64,000 bases of DNA from Hydrogenophilus thiooxidans (GTDB taxonomy: Bacteria > Pseudomonadota > Gammaproteobacteria > Burkholderiales > Rhodocyclaceae): assembly GCF_019049855.1 (NCBI RefSeq), contig NZ_JAHLSY010000005.1, positions 62,001 to 126,000 on the forward strand, written 5' to 3'. How positions within the stretch are numbered: position 1 is the stretch's first letter; the number at the start of each line of letters is the position of its first letter. Positions 25,903 through 37,179 of the stretch are shown piece after piece. The notes below the pieces were generated by a model, which saw nothing but the letters and a program-made list of their open reading frames with translations, had not been told where the DNA came from and made no database searches. The translations under genes and the position numbers were made by a program.

Positions 25903-27618
25903 TCATTCATCACCCAGGGTGGTCAAAGGTGGGGCGCCGCGCGGTACCACTACCCACCATTCGGCGAGTTTACCGCGCCCGCGCGTTGCATCCGCAACCA
26001 CCCACCGCCGCCATTCGGCCAACGCCTGCGGGGTGCGGTCTCGTACCCGCAAGCGCAGCGCAACCAACGGACAGTCCGACGCTACCGTTGCCGTGGGCGG
26101 AGCCGTGTATTGGAGTGCGGCGATGAGATCGGCGCCGCCGTGCGGTCCGGGTGCCAGACAGCGGTGCGCGGCAACCACCGGGTTGTGCCAGAGGGCTCGC
26201 ACGGTCGGCTCCAGGTTGCGGGCGGCGTCGAGCCACGGGTAGAGGAGCGAAACGGTGAGCCACCACAGAAGCACGACGCTCAACAGCCAATGCGCGGCGG
26301 CGCGTACGGCTTGGCGCGGAAGTCGCCAGACGAGCAAAGCCCAGAGAAGAAGGCCAATTGCGGCAGTTGCGAGGCGCACCGGCGCCGCGTCGAGAGCGAA
26401 TTCGGGCGTGGCACGGGCGATGTGGCGCGCCAATCCGGGCGGCCAAGAGAAGAGTTGGGCGCAGAGCATCGCTGCGACCAGCACAACGAGCACGACGGTC
26501 ATCGCAAGCGAGAACCACGCAAACGCGGCGGTGGTGCTCGGTCCAAAGCGCACCAGGCGCAACGCCGCTACGTACGCCAGCAGCGGAGACAGGATGAGGT
26601 ACGTGCTTTCGCTCACTGGAAAGCAGGTGAGCGTTCCCGCAATCATCCAGAGGAGCCAGAGGAAGACTGGACGAATTTCGGGGACGCGCCACAATTCGTA
26701 GCAGCGAATGGGCCAAAACGCTACCAGCCACAAGGGCCATAGCGTCCAACCGCCTCGGCTCAAGAGCCCCTCGAATTCGGGCGTGGTGGAAAATGGCAGG
26801 AGCGTGGTTCGTGCCCACGCCTGGACCGAGGGATCCCCTAGAACGAACCCAACGGTGGCGATTCCAGCAAGGAGTGCGGCAACTGCCCAGAGGCGAAACG
26901 ACACGCCCAGGGGAGCGGAATGGGGCACGGCGTGGCTCGGCGCCACGTCGGGTGGGGCGAAGAGGAAAGACCAGGCGCTTGCGCGCGGGAAGGTGGCGCT
27001 GCGCCAATACACAAGCGGCAGGGCGCCGAGCGCCAAAATGACGCCAGGCAGTCCGCTACTCCAAAACAGTAAGAGCGTCCCGAGGAACCAGCCTATCAAG
27101 CGGTCGCGCCGGGTGGCGAAAACGGTAGTGGCCCAAAGGAGCAGAGCGATGCAGGCGCTTGCGGCGACAACGCTGGTGTGGACGTGGGCGAAAACCAACC
27201 AACCCAGAGGCGAAAGCGCAGCGATCGCGGCGACGATCGCGCCCGGTTTGCCTTGGAGTCGTTTCACCGCGCTCGCGAGTAATCCAGTCTGAAGCGCCAA
27301 CCACAGCGGCGTGGCCAGACGGCTGCCGTCGTGGAACGGAAAGCCGAGCGCTTGGGTGATACTGCCCAGTATCGCGGCGCTCCAGGCGTAGAGTGGACCC
27401 CAAGGGGTCAGGTCGGGATGGGAAAGGGACGTTGGGATGACTTGCCCTTGGAATACCCTCCAGGCCGGGAGAAAATGGCGCAGATCTTCGCCAAGCCACG
27501 GGGCATGGAATTGGCCCAAAAGCAGATAGACCGAAAAGAGCAGGACGATGCCGGCGGTGCCGAAAAGGTGCCGCTCCCAGAGCGCAGGTTCGCGAGATGG
27601 GGGCGGGTCGAAAAACAT
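25903..27618 (-). CDS. Polytopic membrane protein, glycosyltransferase (ArnT/PMT)-like topology
   Basis: 571 aa with about 11-12 hydrophobic helices and a short soluble C-terminal domain. After the first helix (GIVLLFSVYLLLGQF) comes an acidic loop LGEDLRHFLPAW, reminiscent of the acidic-loop motif of GT-C glycosyltransferases such as ArnT and PMT, and later STTPEFEGLLSRGGWTLWPL. I do not recognise a specific family. ATG 27618 is the most plausible start; no good ribosome site is seen, and the frame is open further upstream across rpmE, which is antisense-type noise. Between rpmE and pgi on the same strand. Confidence 0.6.
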   Translation of the reverse strand: MFFDPPPSREPALWERHLFGTAGIVLLFSVYLLLGQFHAPWLGEDLRHFLPAWRVFQGQVIPTSLSHPDLTPWGPLYAWSAAILGSITQALGFPFHDGSRLATPLWLALQTGLLASAVKRLQGKPGAIVAAIAALSPLGWLVFAHVHTSVVAASACIALLLWATTVFATRRDRLIGWFLGTLLLFWSSGLPGVILALGALPLVYWRSATFPRASAWSFLFAPPDVAPSHAVPHSAPLGVSFRLWAVAALLAGIATVGFVLGDPSVQAWARTTLLPFSTTPEFEGLLSRGGWTLWPLWLVAFWPIRCYELWRVPEIRPVFLWLLWMIAGTLTCFPVSESTYLILSPLLAYVAALRLVRFGPSTTAAFAWFSLAMTVVLVVLVAAMLCAQLFSWPPGLARHIARATPEFALDAAPVRLATAAIGLLLWALLVWRLPRQAVRAAAHWLLSVVLLWWLTVSLLYPWLDAARNLEPTVRALWHNPVVAAHRCLAPGPHGGADLIAALQYTAPPTATVASDCPLVALRLRVRDRTPQALAEWRRWVVADATRGRGKLAEWWVVVPRGAPPLTTLGDE

Positions 27619-27683
27619 GGGGGGAGAAAGCAACTGGGCAGCCGAAGAAGAGCTGCCCAGCGCGCGACGTGCAGAAAAAACGG

Positions 27684-27896
27684 TTACCGTGCCATTTGCC
27701 CGTATTTCTGACGGAACCGTTCGACGCGCCCGGCGGTATCGACGATTTTCTGTTTGCCGGTGTAGAACGGATGGCAGTTTGAGCAGACTTCGATGTGCAG
27801 CGTCGGTTTCCCGTAGGTGGAACGGGTGACAAAGGTGTTGCCGCACGAGCAGGTGACGGTGACTTCGTGATAGTCCGGGTGGATACCTTCTTTCAT
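27684..27896 (-). CDS. rpmE: 50S ribosomal protein L31 (zinc-binding type)
   Basis: 70 aa. Begins [20 protein letters not shown] and carries the four zinc-ligand Cys/His positions of the C+ type (CSCGN and [12 protein letters not shown]), then [17 protein letters not shown] 27896 is preceded by a GAGGTAACCCC sequence. The much longer open frame upstream crosses the divergent methyltransferase gene and is rejected. Confidence 0.95.
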   Translation of the reverse strand: MKEGIHPDYHEVTVTCSCGNTFVTRSTYGKPTLHIEVCSNCHPFYTGKQKIVDTAGRVERFRQKYGQMAR

Positions 27897-28000
27897 GGGG
27901 TTACCTCGCAATAGGCCGACGGCGATTGTGGCCGCCGTTAGATGATGGAAAGCTGGAATTATCACCAAAAAACGAAAAAAAAGCAATAAAATCGCGCCCC

Positions 28001-28729
28001 ATGAGTTATGGCACCTCACGCATTCCGCAGAGCGCCCAACAGGGGGTTCATGCGCACTTAATCGCGGTGGTCGATCGCCATCTCGCATCCCCGTTCCGAA
28101 AGCCCATCGCGCCTTACAACCAAGCGGCTTTCGCGCAGTTTTGCGCCCGTTGGGACGGGGCGCAACCGGTGATCCTCGATTCGGGGTGTGGGGTGGGATG
28201 GTCGACGCTGCGCCTTGCCCAAGCGCACCCAGAGGCGTTGGTGGTCGGCATCGATCAATCGGAAGCGCGCCTTGCGCGTCGCAAACCGTTGCCAGCCGCG
28301 CTCTGGCCCGATAACCTCCTCTTCCTGCGCGCCGACGTGATCGATTTCTGGCGCTTGATGGCGGCGCATGGCGTTTGCGTTGCAGCCCATTGGTGGCTCT
28401 ATCCCAACCCGTGGCCCAAGATCGGTCACTTGAAACGACGCTGGTACGCTCACCCCGTTTGGCCAACGGTGCTTATGCTTGGCGGGCGCTTCGAATGCCG
28501 AACCAACTGGTCGATTTTCGCCGAAGAGCTGGTCGTTGCGTTCGCACGCAGCGGCATCGCGGCGCAGAAAAGCGTCTGGGTGCCAGACGGCGAGCCGATG
28601 ACCCCATTCGAGCGCAAATATCACGACTCTGGGCAAACGCTCTACCGGGTCACGGCTGACCTCAAAGGTTGGAAGCCGCCCCCTGTCTGTCGCGAACTGG
28701 CGCAAAACCCATCCGAAAGCGGCGTATGA
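28001..28729 (+). CDS. TrmB-like SAM-dependent tRNA (guanine-N7) methyltransferase family protein
   Basis: 242 aa Rossmann-fold methyltransferase. SAM motif I in [17 protein letters not shown], motif [16 protein letters not shown], and the TrmB-type motif [19 protein letters not shown]. It diverges from classical TrmB at the N-terminus ([16 protein letters not shown]) and may act on another substrate. ATG 28001 (MSYGTSR) follows an AT-rich stretch with no strong ribosome site. Its stop overlaps the next gene start (ATGA), so three genes are coupled here. Confidence 0.75.
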   Translation: MSYGTSRIPQSAQQGVHAHLIAVVDRHLASPFRKPIAPYNQAAFAQFCARWDGAQPVILDSGCGVGWSTLRLAQAHPEALVVGIDQSEARLARRKPLPAALWPDNLLFLRADVIDFWRLMAAHGVCVAAHWWLYPNPWPKIGHLKRRWYAHPVWPTVLMLGGRFECRTNWSIFAEELVVAFARSGIAAQKSVWVPDGEPMTPFERKYHDSGQTLYRVTADLKGWKPPPVCRELAQNPSESGV

Positions 28730-29100
28730 CCCCCGAAGAGGCGCTGCAAGGACAAACCCCACCAGCAAAGGAGGATAACGCCTGCACCCGGTGTGGCGCC
28801 TGCTGCGCCGCGTTTCGTGTCGATTTCCACGAGAGCGAAGCGCTAGCGCTGAGCGATTGGGTCGTGCCGGTGACGAAGCGGCTCGTCCGGATGCGCGGTA
28901 CCGATGCATCACCCCCGCGATGCGCCGCGCTCATCGGCGAAATTGGCACCGCAGTGCGGTGCGCCGTGTACGAGAACCGCCCGTCGCCGTGTCGAGAATT
29001 CGCACCGCTTGCGCCGCTAGGCATCGGCGACGAGGCATGCGCGCGTGCGCGCCGCCGTCACGGATTACCCCCTTTGACGACGATGAGACAGAAACCATGA
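28726..29100 (+). CDS. YkgJ-family cysteine-cluster protein (first of a tandem pair)
   Basis: 124 aa. The YkgJ/DUF3109-type zinc or Fe-S cluster residues are CTRCGACCAAFRVDFH, CAALIGEIG, VRCAVYENRPSPCREF. Function of the family is unresolved (putative zinc- or iron-chelating domain). The start overlaps the upstream methyltransferase stop (ATGA), and the stop overlaps the next paralogue in the same way. Confidence 0.8.
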   Translation: MTPEEALQGQTPPAKEDNACTRCGACCAAFRVDFHESEALALSDWVVPVTKRLVRMRGTDASPPRCAALIGEIGTAVRCAVYENRPSPCREFAPLAPLGIGDEACARARRRHGLPPLTTMRQKP

Positions 29101-29534
29101 GCAGCCCAATCCTCGAATTTGCCACGGACGCCAACAATCCCTGTATTCGGTGCGGTGTCTGTTGTACCCATTTTCGCATCTCTTTCTACTGGGCAGAGGC
29201 CGACGATGCACCAAACGGCTGGGTTCCTGCGTCGCTCACCGAACCGCTCAATCCGTGGCTGCGTTGCATGAAAGGGACGAACGGAAAAACGCGCCGTTGC
29301 ATTGCACTCACCGGAACGGTGGGGCAAGCGGTGCGCTGCGCGATCTATTCACAGCGCCCATCACCCTGTCGCGAATTTCCGGTCTATCTCGAAGACGGGC
29401 GTCCGAATCCCAAATGCAACGAACTGCGTGCCCGGGTGGGGTTGCCACCGTTACCGGAATCGCCGCTTCTGCCAGCAAACGATATCGAGGGGCTGCCAAC
29501 CGAACCGCCTACGGAACCGCCCGCCGCAGCCTGA
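29097..29534 (+). CDS. YkgJ-family cysteine-cluster protein (second of a tandem pair)
   Basis: 145 aa paralogue of the preceding protein with the same Cys pattern: CIRCGVCCTHFRISFYWAEA, RRCIALTGTVG, VRCAIYSQRPSPCREFP, then PNPKCNELRARVGLPPLP. The C-terminal tail is Pro/Glu rich. ATG 29097 overlaps the stop of its neighbour (ATGA). Its 3' end overlaps the convergent VanZ-like gene by 26 bp. Confidence 0.82.
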   Translation: MSSPILEFATDANNPCIRCGVCCTHFRISFYWAEADDAPNGWVPASLTEPLNPWLRCMKGTNGKTRRCIALTGTVGQAVRCAIYSQRPSPCREFPVYLEDGRPNPKCNELRARVGLPPLPESPLLPANDIEGLPTEPPTEPPAAA

Positions 29535-29868
29535 CCGCCCAGGTTGTCGCCCACCACCCCGCGGCAATGCCGATTGCGTCGGCGAGCCAGTCGGCCCACT
29601 CCGCTTGGCGCGTGGGGGTCAGCGCTTGTGCCGTTTCGATCGCGCCGCCGTACCCCAAAAGCGCCACTGCAAGCAGCCCCCGAGTGTCGGGGTACGCCGT
29701 CGCGCCCAGACACCAAAGTGCGGTGAAGACAAGCGCATGTTGGGCTTTATCTGAGAGCGAAAAGGCAAGCGGAGGGAGTTCGGCAAGCGGCAGGAGTGCC
29801 AGACCGAAAACCGCGATGAGCGCGCCCCAAAAAAGGGCGCGCCAGACCGGTAAACCGACGCGCGCCAT
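29509..29868 (-). CDS. VanZ-like membrane protein
   Basis: 119 aa with about four hydrophobic helices: WRALFWGALIAVFGLALLPL, SDKAQHALVFTALWCLGA, GLLAVALLGYGGAIETAQAL and an Ala/Trp-rich last helix. The DKAQHA and GxxIE-Q motifs are the VanZ family signature. No role is established for such single-domain proteins. The start is 3 bp after the acnA stop, so it is co-transcribed with acnA. Confidence 0.8.
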   Translation of the reverse strand: MARVGLPVWRALFWGALIAVFGLALLPLAELPPLAFSLSDKAQHALVFTALWCLGATAYPDTRGLLAVALLGYGGAIETAQALTPTRQAEWADWLADAIGIAAGWWATTWAVRLRRAVP

Positions 29869-29871
29869 CTA

Positions 29872-32634
<2,763 letters not shown>

Positions 32635-32732
32635 TGCCGGCTCCTTGTGCTGGGGATCCCGTCCAATATAGCGCAAAAGCGTATCAAACGCGAGCAAAGC
32701 ACGTCATCGCACTTTTTTTGTGCAAAAGGGTA

Positions 32733-32761
32733 TTGCCTTGCAGCGTAGAATTTCGTATAAT
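32733..32761 (+). promoter_or_regulatory. Promoter of the tRNA-Val gene
   Basis: TTGCCT (32733-32738), 17 bp spacer, consensus TATAAT (32756-32761), ending 11 bp before the tRNA. It may also drive thrS by read-through. Confidence 0.75.
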
Positions 32762-32772
32762 TCGCACTCCAC

Positions 32773-32849
32773 AGGCGCGTAGCTCAGTTGGTTAGAGCAC
32801 CACCTTGACATGGTGGGGGTCGTTGGTTCGAGTCCAATCGCGCCTACCA
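32773..32849 (+). tRNA. tRNA-Val (anticodon GAC)
   Basis: 77 nt with encoded CCA. Acceptor arms AGGCGCG and CGCGCCT pair fully. D arm GCTC/GAGC, anticodon stem CCACC/GGTGG around loop TTGACAT (anticodon GAC), T arm with TTCGAGT loop. Confidence 0.95.
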
Positions 32850-32858
32850 GGATTCGAT

Positions 32859-32886
32859 AAAATGCGGCCCATGGGCCGCATTTTTT
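32859..32886 (+). terminator. Intrinsic terminator between tRNA-Val and thrS
   Basis: Perfect 12 bp stem, AAAATGCGGCCC and GGGCCGCATTTT, 2 nt loop, followed by a T run. It ends only 14 bp before the thrS start codon, so it could also act as a thrS attenuator. Confidence 0.75.
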
Positions 32887-32900
32887 GTTTGGGGGGTATG

Positions 32901-34820
32901 ATGGTTGCAGTGACGTTGCCGGACGGCTCGGTGAAAGCGTTCGAAGGGGTGGTCACCCCGCTTCAAGTCGCAGAAGCGATTGGCCCGGGTTTGGCAAAAG
33001 CCGCGGTGGCCGCGAAGGTCAATGGCCGTTTGGTCGATCTGACCTATCCGATCACCGAAGATGCCAACGTCGCGATCGTCACCGAGCGCGACCCGGAAGG
33101 GCTGGAGGTAATCCGCCATTCGACCGCGCACCTATTGGCGCACGCCGTGAAGGAGCTCTACCCGGAAGCGCAGGTGACCATCGGCCCCGTGATCGAGAAC
33201 GGGTTCTATTACGACTTTGCCTTTCCGCGCCCATTTACGCCCGAGGATCTGGAACGCATCGAGGAGCGGATGAAGGCGCTCGCGGCGCAACAGATCCCAG
33301 TCGTGCGCGAAGAGTGGGATCGAGACGAGGCGATTCGCTTTTTCCGTGATCAAGGCGAATACTACAAGGCGGAAATCATCGCGTCGATCCCGGAAGGGGA
33401 GACCATCTCCCTCTACCGGCAAGGCAATTTCATCGATTTGTGCCGCGGGCCGCACGTTCCCGATACCGGAAAACTCAAAGCGTTCAAATTGACCAAGGTA
33501 GCTGGAGCGTATTGGCGTGGCGATGCACGCAACGAACAGTTGCAGCGCATCTATGGAACGGCGTGGCCCGACAAAAAGGCGCTCAACGCGTACCTCAAGC
33601 AATTGGAAGAGGCAGAAAAGCGCGATCATCGCCGCTTGGGGGTTCAGCTCGACCTCTTCCATTTCGAGGACGTGGCGCCCGGTTCGGTCTTCTGGCATCC
33701 GAAAGGGTGGCGCATCTTCCAAAAGCTCATCAACTACATGCGCGAGCGGCAGCTCGAAGCGGGCTATATCGAGATCAACACGCCGGACGTGATGGACCGA
33801 ACGCTGTGGGAACGTTCTGGCCATTGGCAGAACTACCACGACCACATGTTCGTGACCCAAACCGAAGACGAGCGGGTCTTTGCATTGAAACCGATGAACT
33901 GCCCCGGTGCGTGCACCTGGTACAAACATGGGTTGCACAGCTATCGGGATTTGCCGCTTCGCGTCGCCGAGTTCGGCAAGGTGCATCGGTACGAACCTTC
34001 GGGGGCGTTGCACGGCCTATTGCGGGTGCGCCACTTTACGCAGGACGACGCGCATATCTTCTGCACGCCGGAGCAGATGACGGCCGAATGTGCCAAAGTC
34101 GTGCGGTTGATCCTCGACATTTATCGTGAATTCGGATTCGAGCAGGTGCGCATCAAGCTCTCGACACGCCCGGAAAACCGGATCGGCAGCGATGCGGTCT
34201 GGGATCAACTCGAAGCGGCGCTTGCCGACGCGGTGACCGGGCTCGGACTGGAATACGAGCTCTTCCCAGGAGAAGGGGCGTTCTACGGACCCAAGCTCGA
34301 GTTTGTCCTGCGCGATGCGATCGGTCGGGACTGGCAGTGCGGAACCCTGCAAGTCGATATGAACCTGCCGGAGCGCTTCGATATCGAGTACGTCGCCGAA
34401 GACAATTCGCGTCGCCGTCCGGTGATGCTGCACCGGGCGCTCTTTGGTTCGCTCGAGCGCTTCCTGGGAATTCTCATCGAACACCATGCCGGGGCGTTGC
34501 CGCTCTGGCTCGCCCCCGTGCAAGCGGTGGTGTTGCCGATCAGCGAACGGCATGCCGAATACGCCGTCTCCGTGCAGAAGCAGCTGCGTGCCGCAGGGCT
34601 TTGGTGCGAAACCGATTTGCGCAATGAAAAAATTACCTATAAAATTCGCGAGCACAGTCTGCAAAAGGTCCCTTACCTGTTGGTAGTGGGGGACCAAGAA
34701 GCAGCCAGTGGCCAGGTTGCGGTGCGTGCCCGCGGCGGTGTCGACCTCGGAGCGATGCCGGTGGCGGCGTTCCTAGCGCGCGCCCAGGAACGGATAGCCA
34801 GTCGCAGCACCGAATGTTGA
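32901..34820 (+). CDS. thrS: Threonyl-tRNA synthetase
   Basis: 639 aa class II synthetase: TGS domain at the N-terminus ([13 protein letters not shown]), editing domain with [13 protein letters not shown] near residue 70, catalytic core with zinc ligands (Cys in [10 protein letters not shown], His in [11 protein letters not shown] and later), motif 2 region [15 protein letters not shown], and an anticodon-binding domain at the end. The start is ATG 32901 (or 32898, adjacent) after GGGGGG; the open frame extends back across the tRNA and is not coding there. No promoter fits between the terminator and this start. Confidence 0.95.
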   Translation: MVAVTLPDGSVKAFEGVVTPLQVAEAIGPGLAKAAVAAKVNGRLVDLTYPITEDANVAIVTERDPEGLEVIRHSTAHLLAHAVKELYPEAQVTIGPVIENGFYYDFAFPRPFTPEDLERIEERMKALAAQQIPVVREEWDRDEAIRFFRDQGEYYKAEIIASIPEGETISLYRQGNFIDLCRGPHVPDTGKLKAFKLTKVAGAYWRGDARNEQLQRIYGTAWPDKKALNAYLKQLEEAEKRDHRRLGVQLDLFHFEDVAPGSVFWHPKGWRIFQKLINYMRERQLEAGYIEINTPDVMDRTLWERSGHWQNYHDHMFVTQTEDERVFALKPMNCPGACTWYKHGLHSYRDLPLRVAEFGKVHRYEPSGALHGLLRVRHFTQDDAHIFCTPEQMTAECAKVVRLILDIYREFGFEQVRIKLSTRPENRIGSDAVWDQLEAALADAVTGLGLEYELFPGEGAFYGPKLEFVLRDAIGRDWQCGTLQVDMNLPERFDIEYVAEDNSRRRPVMLHRALFGSLERFLGILIEHHAGALPLWLAPVQAVVLPISERHAEYAVSVQKQLRAAGLWCETDLRNEKITYKIREHSLQKVPYLLVVGDQEAASGQVAVRARGGVDLGAMPVAAFLARAQERIASRSTEC

Positions 34821-34844
34821 GGTTTTCATAGGGAGAAGACAGCC

Positions 34845-35372
34845 ATCGCTCAGGAAAAGAAGGTGCGCGTCAATGACGAGATCGACGCGCCGCAGGTACG
34901 ATTGATCGGCCCGGATGGGCAGCAGGTCGGGATCGTTTCGTTGCGCGAAGCGTTTGCTGCAGCGGACGAAGCGGGGTTGGATCTGGTGGAGATCGCGCCA
35001 ATGGCCAATCCGCCGGTCTGCAAAATCATGGATTACGGAAAATACAAATACCAGGAACAGAAAAAGGCGCAGGAAGCGCGCGCCAAACAAAAACAGATCC
35101 AGGTCAAAGAGATCAAAATCCGTCCGGGTACCGACGAAAACGACTACCAAATCAAATTGCGCAATTTGCGCCGTTTTTTGACCGACGGGGACAAAGCCAA
35201 GGTGACCTTGCGGTTCCGCGGACGGGAGATGGCCCACCAAGAGCTTGGGCTACGCCAGTTGGAGCGAATCCAACAAGATTTGGCGGATATCGGCGTCGTC
35301 GAACAGATGCCCAAGCTCGAAGGCCGGCAAATGGTGATGGTGATCGCACCGATCAAAAAAAAGGTAAAATAG
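34845..35372 (+). CDS. infC: Translation initiation factor IF-3 with ATC start codon
   Basis: 175 aa. Begins (Met)[15 protein letters not shown] from ATC 34845, with GGGAGAAG 7-14 bp upstream; the first in-frame standard start is GTG at 34863, which would remove conserved N-terminal residues. Non-standard AUU-type starts are the known basis of infC autoregulation. N-domain with [20 protein letters not shown] linker and C-domain [22 protein letters not shown] and [12 protein letters not shown]. Follows thrS by 24 bp. Confidence 0.93.
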   Translation: MAQEKKVRVNDEIDAPQVRLIGPDGQQVGIVSLREAFAAADEAGLDLVEIAPMANPPVCKIMDYGKYKYQEQKKAQEARAKQKQIQVKEIKIRPGTDENDYQIKLRNLRRFLTDGDKAKVTLRFRGREMAHQELGLRQLERIQQDLADIGVVEQMPKLEGRQMVMVIAPIKKKVK

Positions 35373-35377
35373 CGAGT

Positions 35378-35398
35378 CTTGCCCCTTGCGCGGGCAAG
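35378..35398 (+). promoter_or_regulatory. Hairpin in the infC-rpmI intergenic leader
   Basis: Perfect 7 bp arms CTTGCCC and GGGCAAG around a 7 nt loop, with no T run. It lies in the 108 bp leader before rpmI, where L20-dependent autoregulatory RNA structures occur in other bacteria. Function here is inferred. Confidence 0.4.
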
Positions 35399-35480
35399 CG
35401 ATTCGTTGAACAAGTGGCCGTCGGGCTCTCAAGCATCCGCTGCGATGCGCCTGGTGCCACATCGGAAAGGAGCAGAAACA

Positions 35481-35678
35481 ATGCCCAAAATGAAGACGAA
35501 AAAAGGAGCCGCGAAGCGCTTCAAAGTGCGGGGTAGCGGTAGCATCAAGCGTTCCCAAGCGTTCAAGCGCCACATCCTGACCAAGAAAAGTCCGGACCGC
35601 AAGCGGCGGTTGCGTGGGATGGTCGAGGTTCATCCCAGTGACATGGGCTTGGTCAAACAGATGTTGCCGTACGCATAA
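35481..35678 (+). CDS. rpmI: 50S ribosomal protein L35
   Basis: 65 aa, [20 protein letters not shown] start and lysine/arginine-rich body ([22 protein letters not shown]). AAAGGAG 8 bp before the ATG. Standard position between infC and rplT. Confidence 0.97.
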   Translation: MPKMKTKKGAAKRFKVRGSGSIKRSQAFKRHILTKKSPDRKRRLRGMVEVHPSDMGLVKQMLPYA

Positions 35679-35690
35679 GGGAGAAGCAAG

Positions 35691-36050
35691 ATGCCTCGGG
35701 TAAAACGTGGGGTAACGGCGCGCGCTCGCCACAAAAAAGTTCTGAAGCTCGCGAAAGGGTACCGCGGTCGCCGCAAGAACGTCTATCGGGTAGCCAAACA
35801 GGCGGTGATGAAGGCGTTGCAATACGCCTACCGTGACCGCCGTCAGCGCAAACGCCAGTTCCGTGCGCTCTGGATCACTCGGATCAACGCGGCTGCGCGC
35901 GAACACGGCATGACCTACAGCGAATTCATCAACGGTTTGAAGAAAGCGCAAGTGGACGTCGACCGTAAAGTGTTGGCCGATCTTGCCGTCTTCGACAAAC
36001 CCGCGTTTGGTGCGTTGGTGGAAAAAGCGCGCGCGCACCTGACTGCTTGA
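35691..36050 (+). CDS. rplT: 50S ribosomal protein L20
   Basis: 119 aa, [20 protein letters not shown] start and [19 protein letters not shown]. Binds 23S rRNA early in assembly and in many bacteria represses its own operon. 12 bp after rpmI with GGGAGAAG before the ATG. Confidence 0.97.
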   Translation: MPRVKRGVTARARHKKVLKLAKGYRGRRKNVYRVAKQAVMKALQYAYRDRRQRKRQFRALWITRINAAAREHGMTYSEFINGLKKAQVDVDRKVLADLAVFDKPAFGALVEKARAHLTA

Positions 36051-36077
36051 TTGTGTTGCGCCATCGGAGGACGCGCA

Positions 36078-36091
36078 AGTCGCTAGCGACT
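36078..36091. promoter_or_regulatory. Perfect palindrome AGTCGCTAGCGACT upstream of pheS
   Basis: Arms AGTCGC and GCGACT around TA, 16 bp before the terminator hairpin. Could pair as an RNA stem in a pheST leader or be a DNA site; no phenylalanine-rich leader peptide is visible. Confidence 0.35.
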
Positions 36092-36107
36092 GCGGTGGCG
36101 CGAAACG

Positions 36108-36135
36108 AAAAAGGGAGGCGCGCCTCCCTTTTTTT
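36108..36135 (+). terminator. Intrinsic terminator/attenuator between rplT and pheS
   Basis: A-tract, GGGAGGCG/CGCCTCCC perfect stem, then a run of seven T. Ends 17 bp before the pheS start codon. Confidence 0.8.
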
Positions 36136-36152
36136 GTTGGTGAGGAACGAAG

Positions 36153-37169
36153 ATGGGTAGCGAATGGGTTCGGGAGGCAGAAGCCGCATTTGCTGCGGCG
36201 ACGACAGTCGCGGCGCTGGAAGACGCCAAAGCGCGTTTTCTAGGGAAAAACGGCGTCATCACGAATGCGTTGAAAGGCTTGGGTAAGCTCCCGCCAGAGG
36301 AGCGCAAAGCGCAAGGGGCGGCAATCAACGCGGCCAAAGCGCGCATCGAAGCGTTGCTCGAAGCCGCGCGGGCGCGTCTGGAAGCGGAGCAGTTGGCACG
36401 GTCACTTGCCGCGCAAGCAATCGACGTCACGTTGCCGGGACGCCACCGTTCGGTCGGTGCGCCCCACCCGGTTTGGCGCACGCTCGAGCGGGTCGAGGCT
36501 TTGTTTGCGTCGTTGGGGTTTTCGGTGGCCGACGGTCCTGAAATCGAAGACGACTGGCACAATTTCACCGCGCTCAATACGCCGGAAGATCACCCCGCGC
36601 GCTCGATGCACGACACGTTTTACCTCGAAGGGCGCTCGGACGTGGTGCTCCGCACGCATACCAGTCCCGTTCAGATCCGGGCGATGCGCGCCCATGTCGC
36701 CGCGCACGGTGCCGCGTCGGAGTTGCGTATCATCGCGCCGGGGCGGGTCTATCGCGTCGATTCGGACGCGACCCATTCGCCGATGTTCCATCAGTTGGAA
36801 GGGCTTTGGGTGGGTCCAACCATCGCCTTCACCCACCTCAAAGGGGTCGTGCAGGCGTTTCTGCACGCCTTTTTCGAAACCGACGCGCTCGAAGTCCGTT
36901 TTCGCCCTTCGTTCTTCCCTTTCACCGAACCGTCGGCAGAGATCGACGTCCGGTTCATGAGCGGCGCGCTCAAAGGGAAGTGGTTGGAGATCGCTGGCTG
37001 CGGCATGGTTCACCCCACGGTGCTTGCCAACGGTGGCTTCGATCCCGAACAGGTCCGCGGTTTTGCGTTCGGTTTCGGCCTCGACCGGCTGGCGATGTTG
37101 CAGTACGGGATCAACGACCTCAGGCTCTTCTTCGAGAACGACGTGCGCTTCTTGGCGCAGTTCGCGTAG
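36153..37169 (+). CDS. pheS: Phenylalanyl-tRNA synthetase alpha subunit
   Basis: 338 aa. N-terminal coiled-coil tRNA-binding arm (residues 1-85), then class II catalytic core: [19 protein letters not shown], motif 2 region [21 protein letters not shown], and motif 3 [27 protein letters not shown] site precedes the ATG at 36153. pheT follows after 10 bp. Confidence 0.96.
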   Translation: MGSEWVREAEAAFAAATTVAALEDAKARFLGKNGVITNALKGLGKLPPEERKAQGAAINAAKARIEALLEAARARLEAEQLARSLAAQAIDVTLPGRHRSVGAPHPVWRTLERVEALFASLGFSVADGPEIEDDWHNFTALNTPEDHPARSMHDTFYLEGRSDVVLRTHTSPVQIRAMRAHVAAHGAASELRIIAPGRVYRVDSDATHSPMFHQLEGLWVGPTIAFTHLKGVVQAFLHAFFETDALEVRFRPSFFPFTEPSAEIDVRFMSGALKGKWLEIAGCGMVHPTVLANGGFDPEQVRGFAFGFGLDRLAMLQYGINDLRLFFENDVRFLAQFA

Positions 37170-37179
37170 GGAATCGACG

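Noticed and set aside
27619-27846. N-terminal extension of the membrane glycosyltransferase-like protein
   Set aside because: The extension runs antisense-like across rpmE in another frame, is Arg/Ser-rich and lacks family features; ATG 27618 directly precedes the first helix region.
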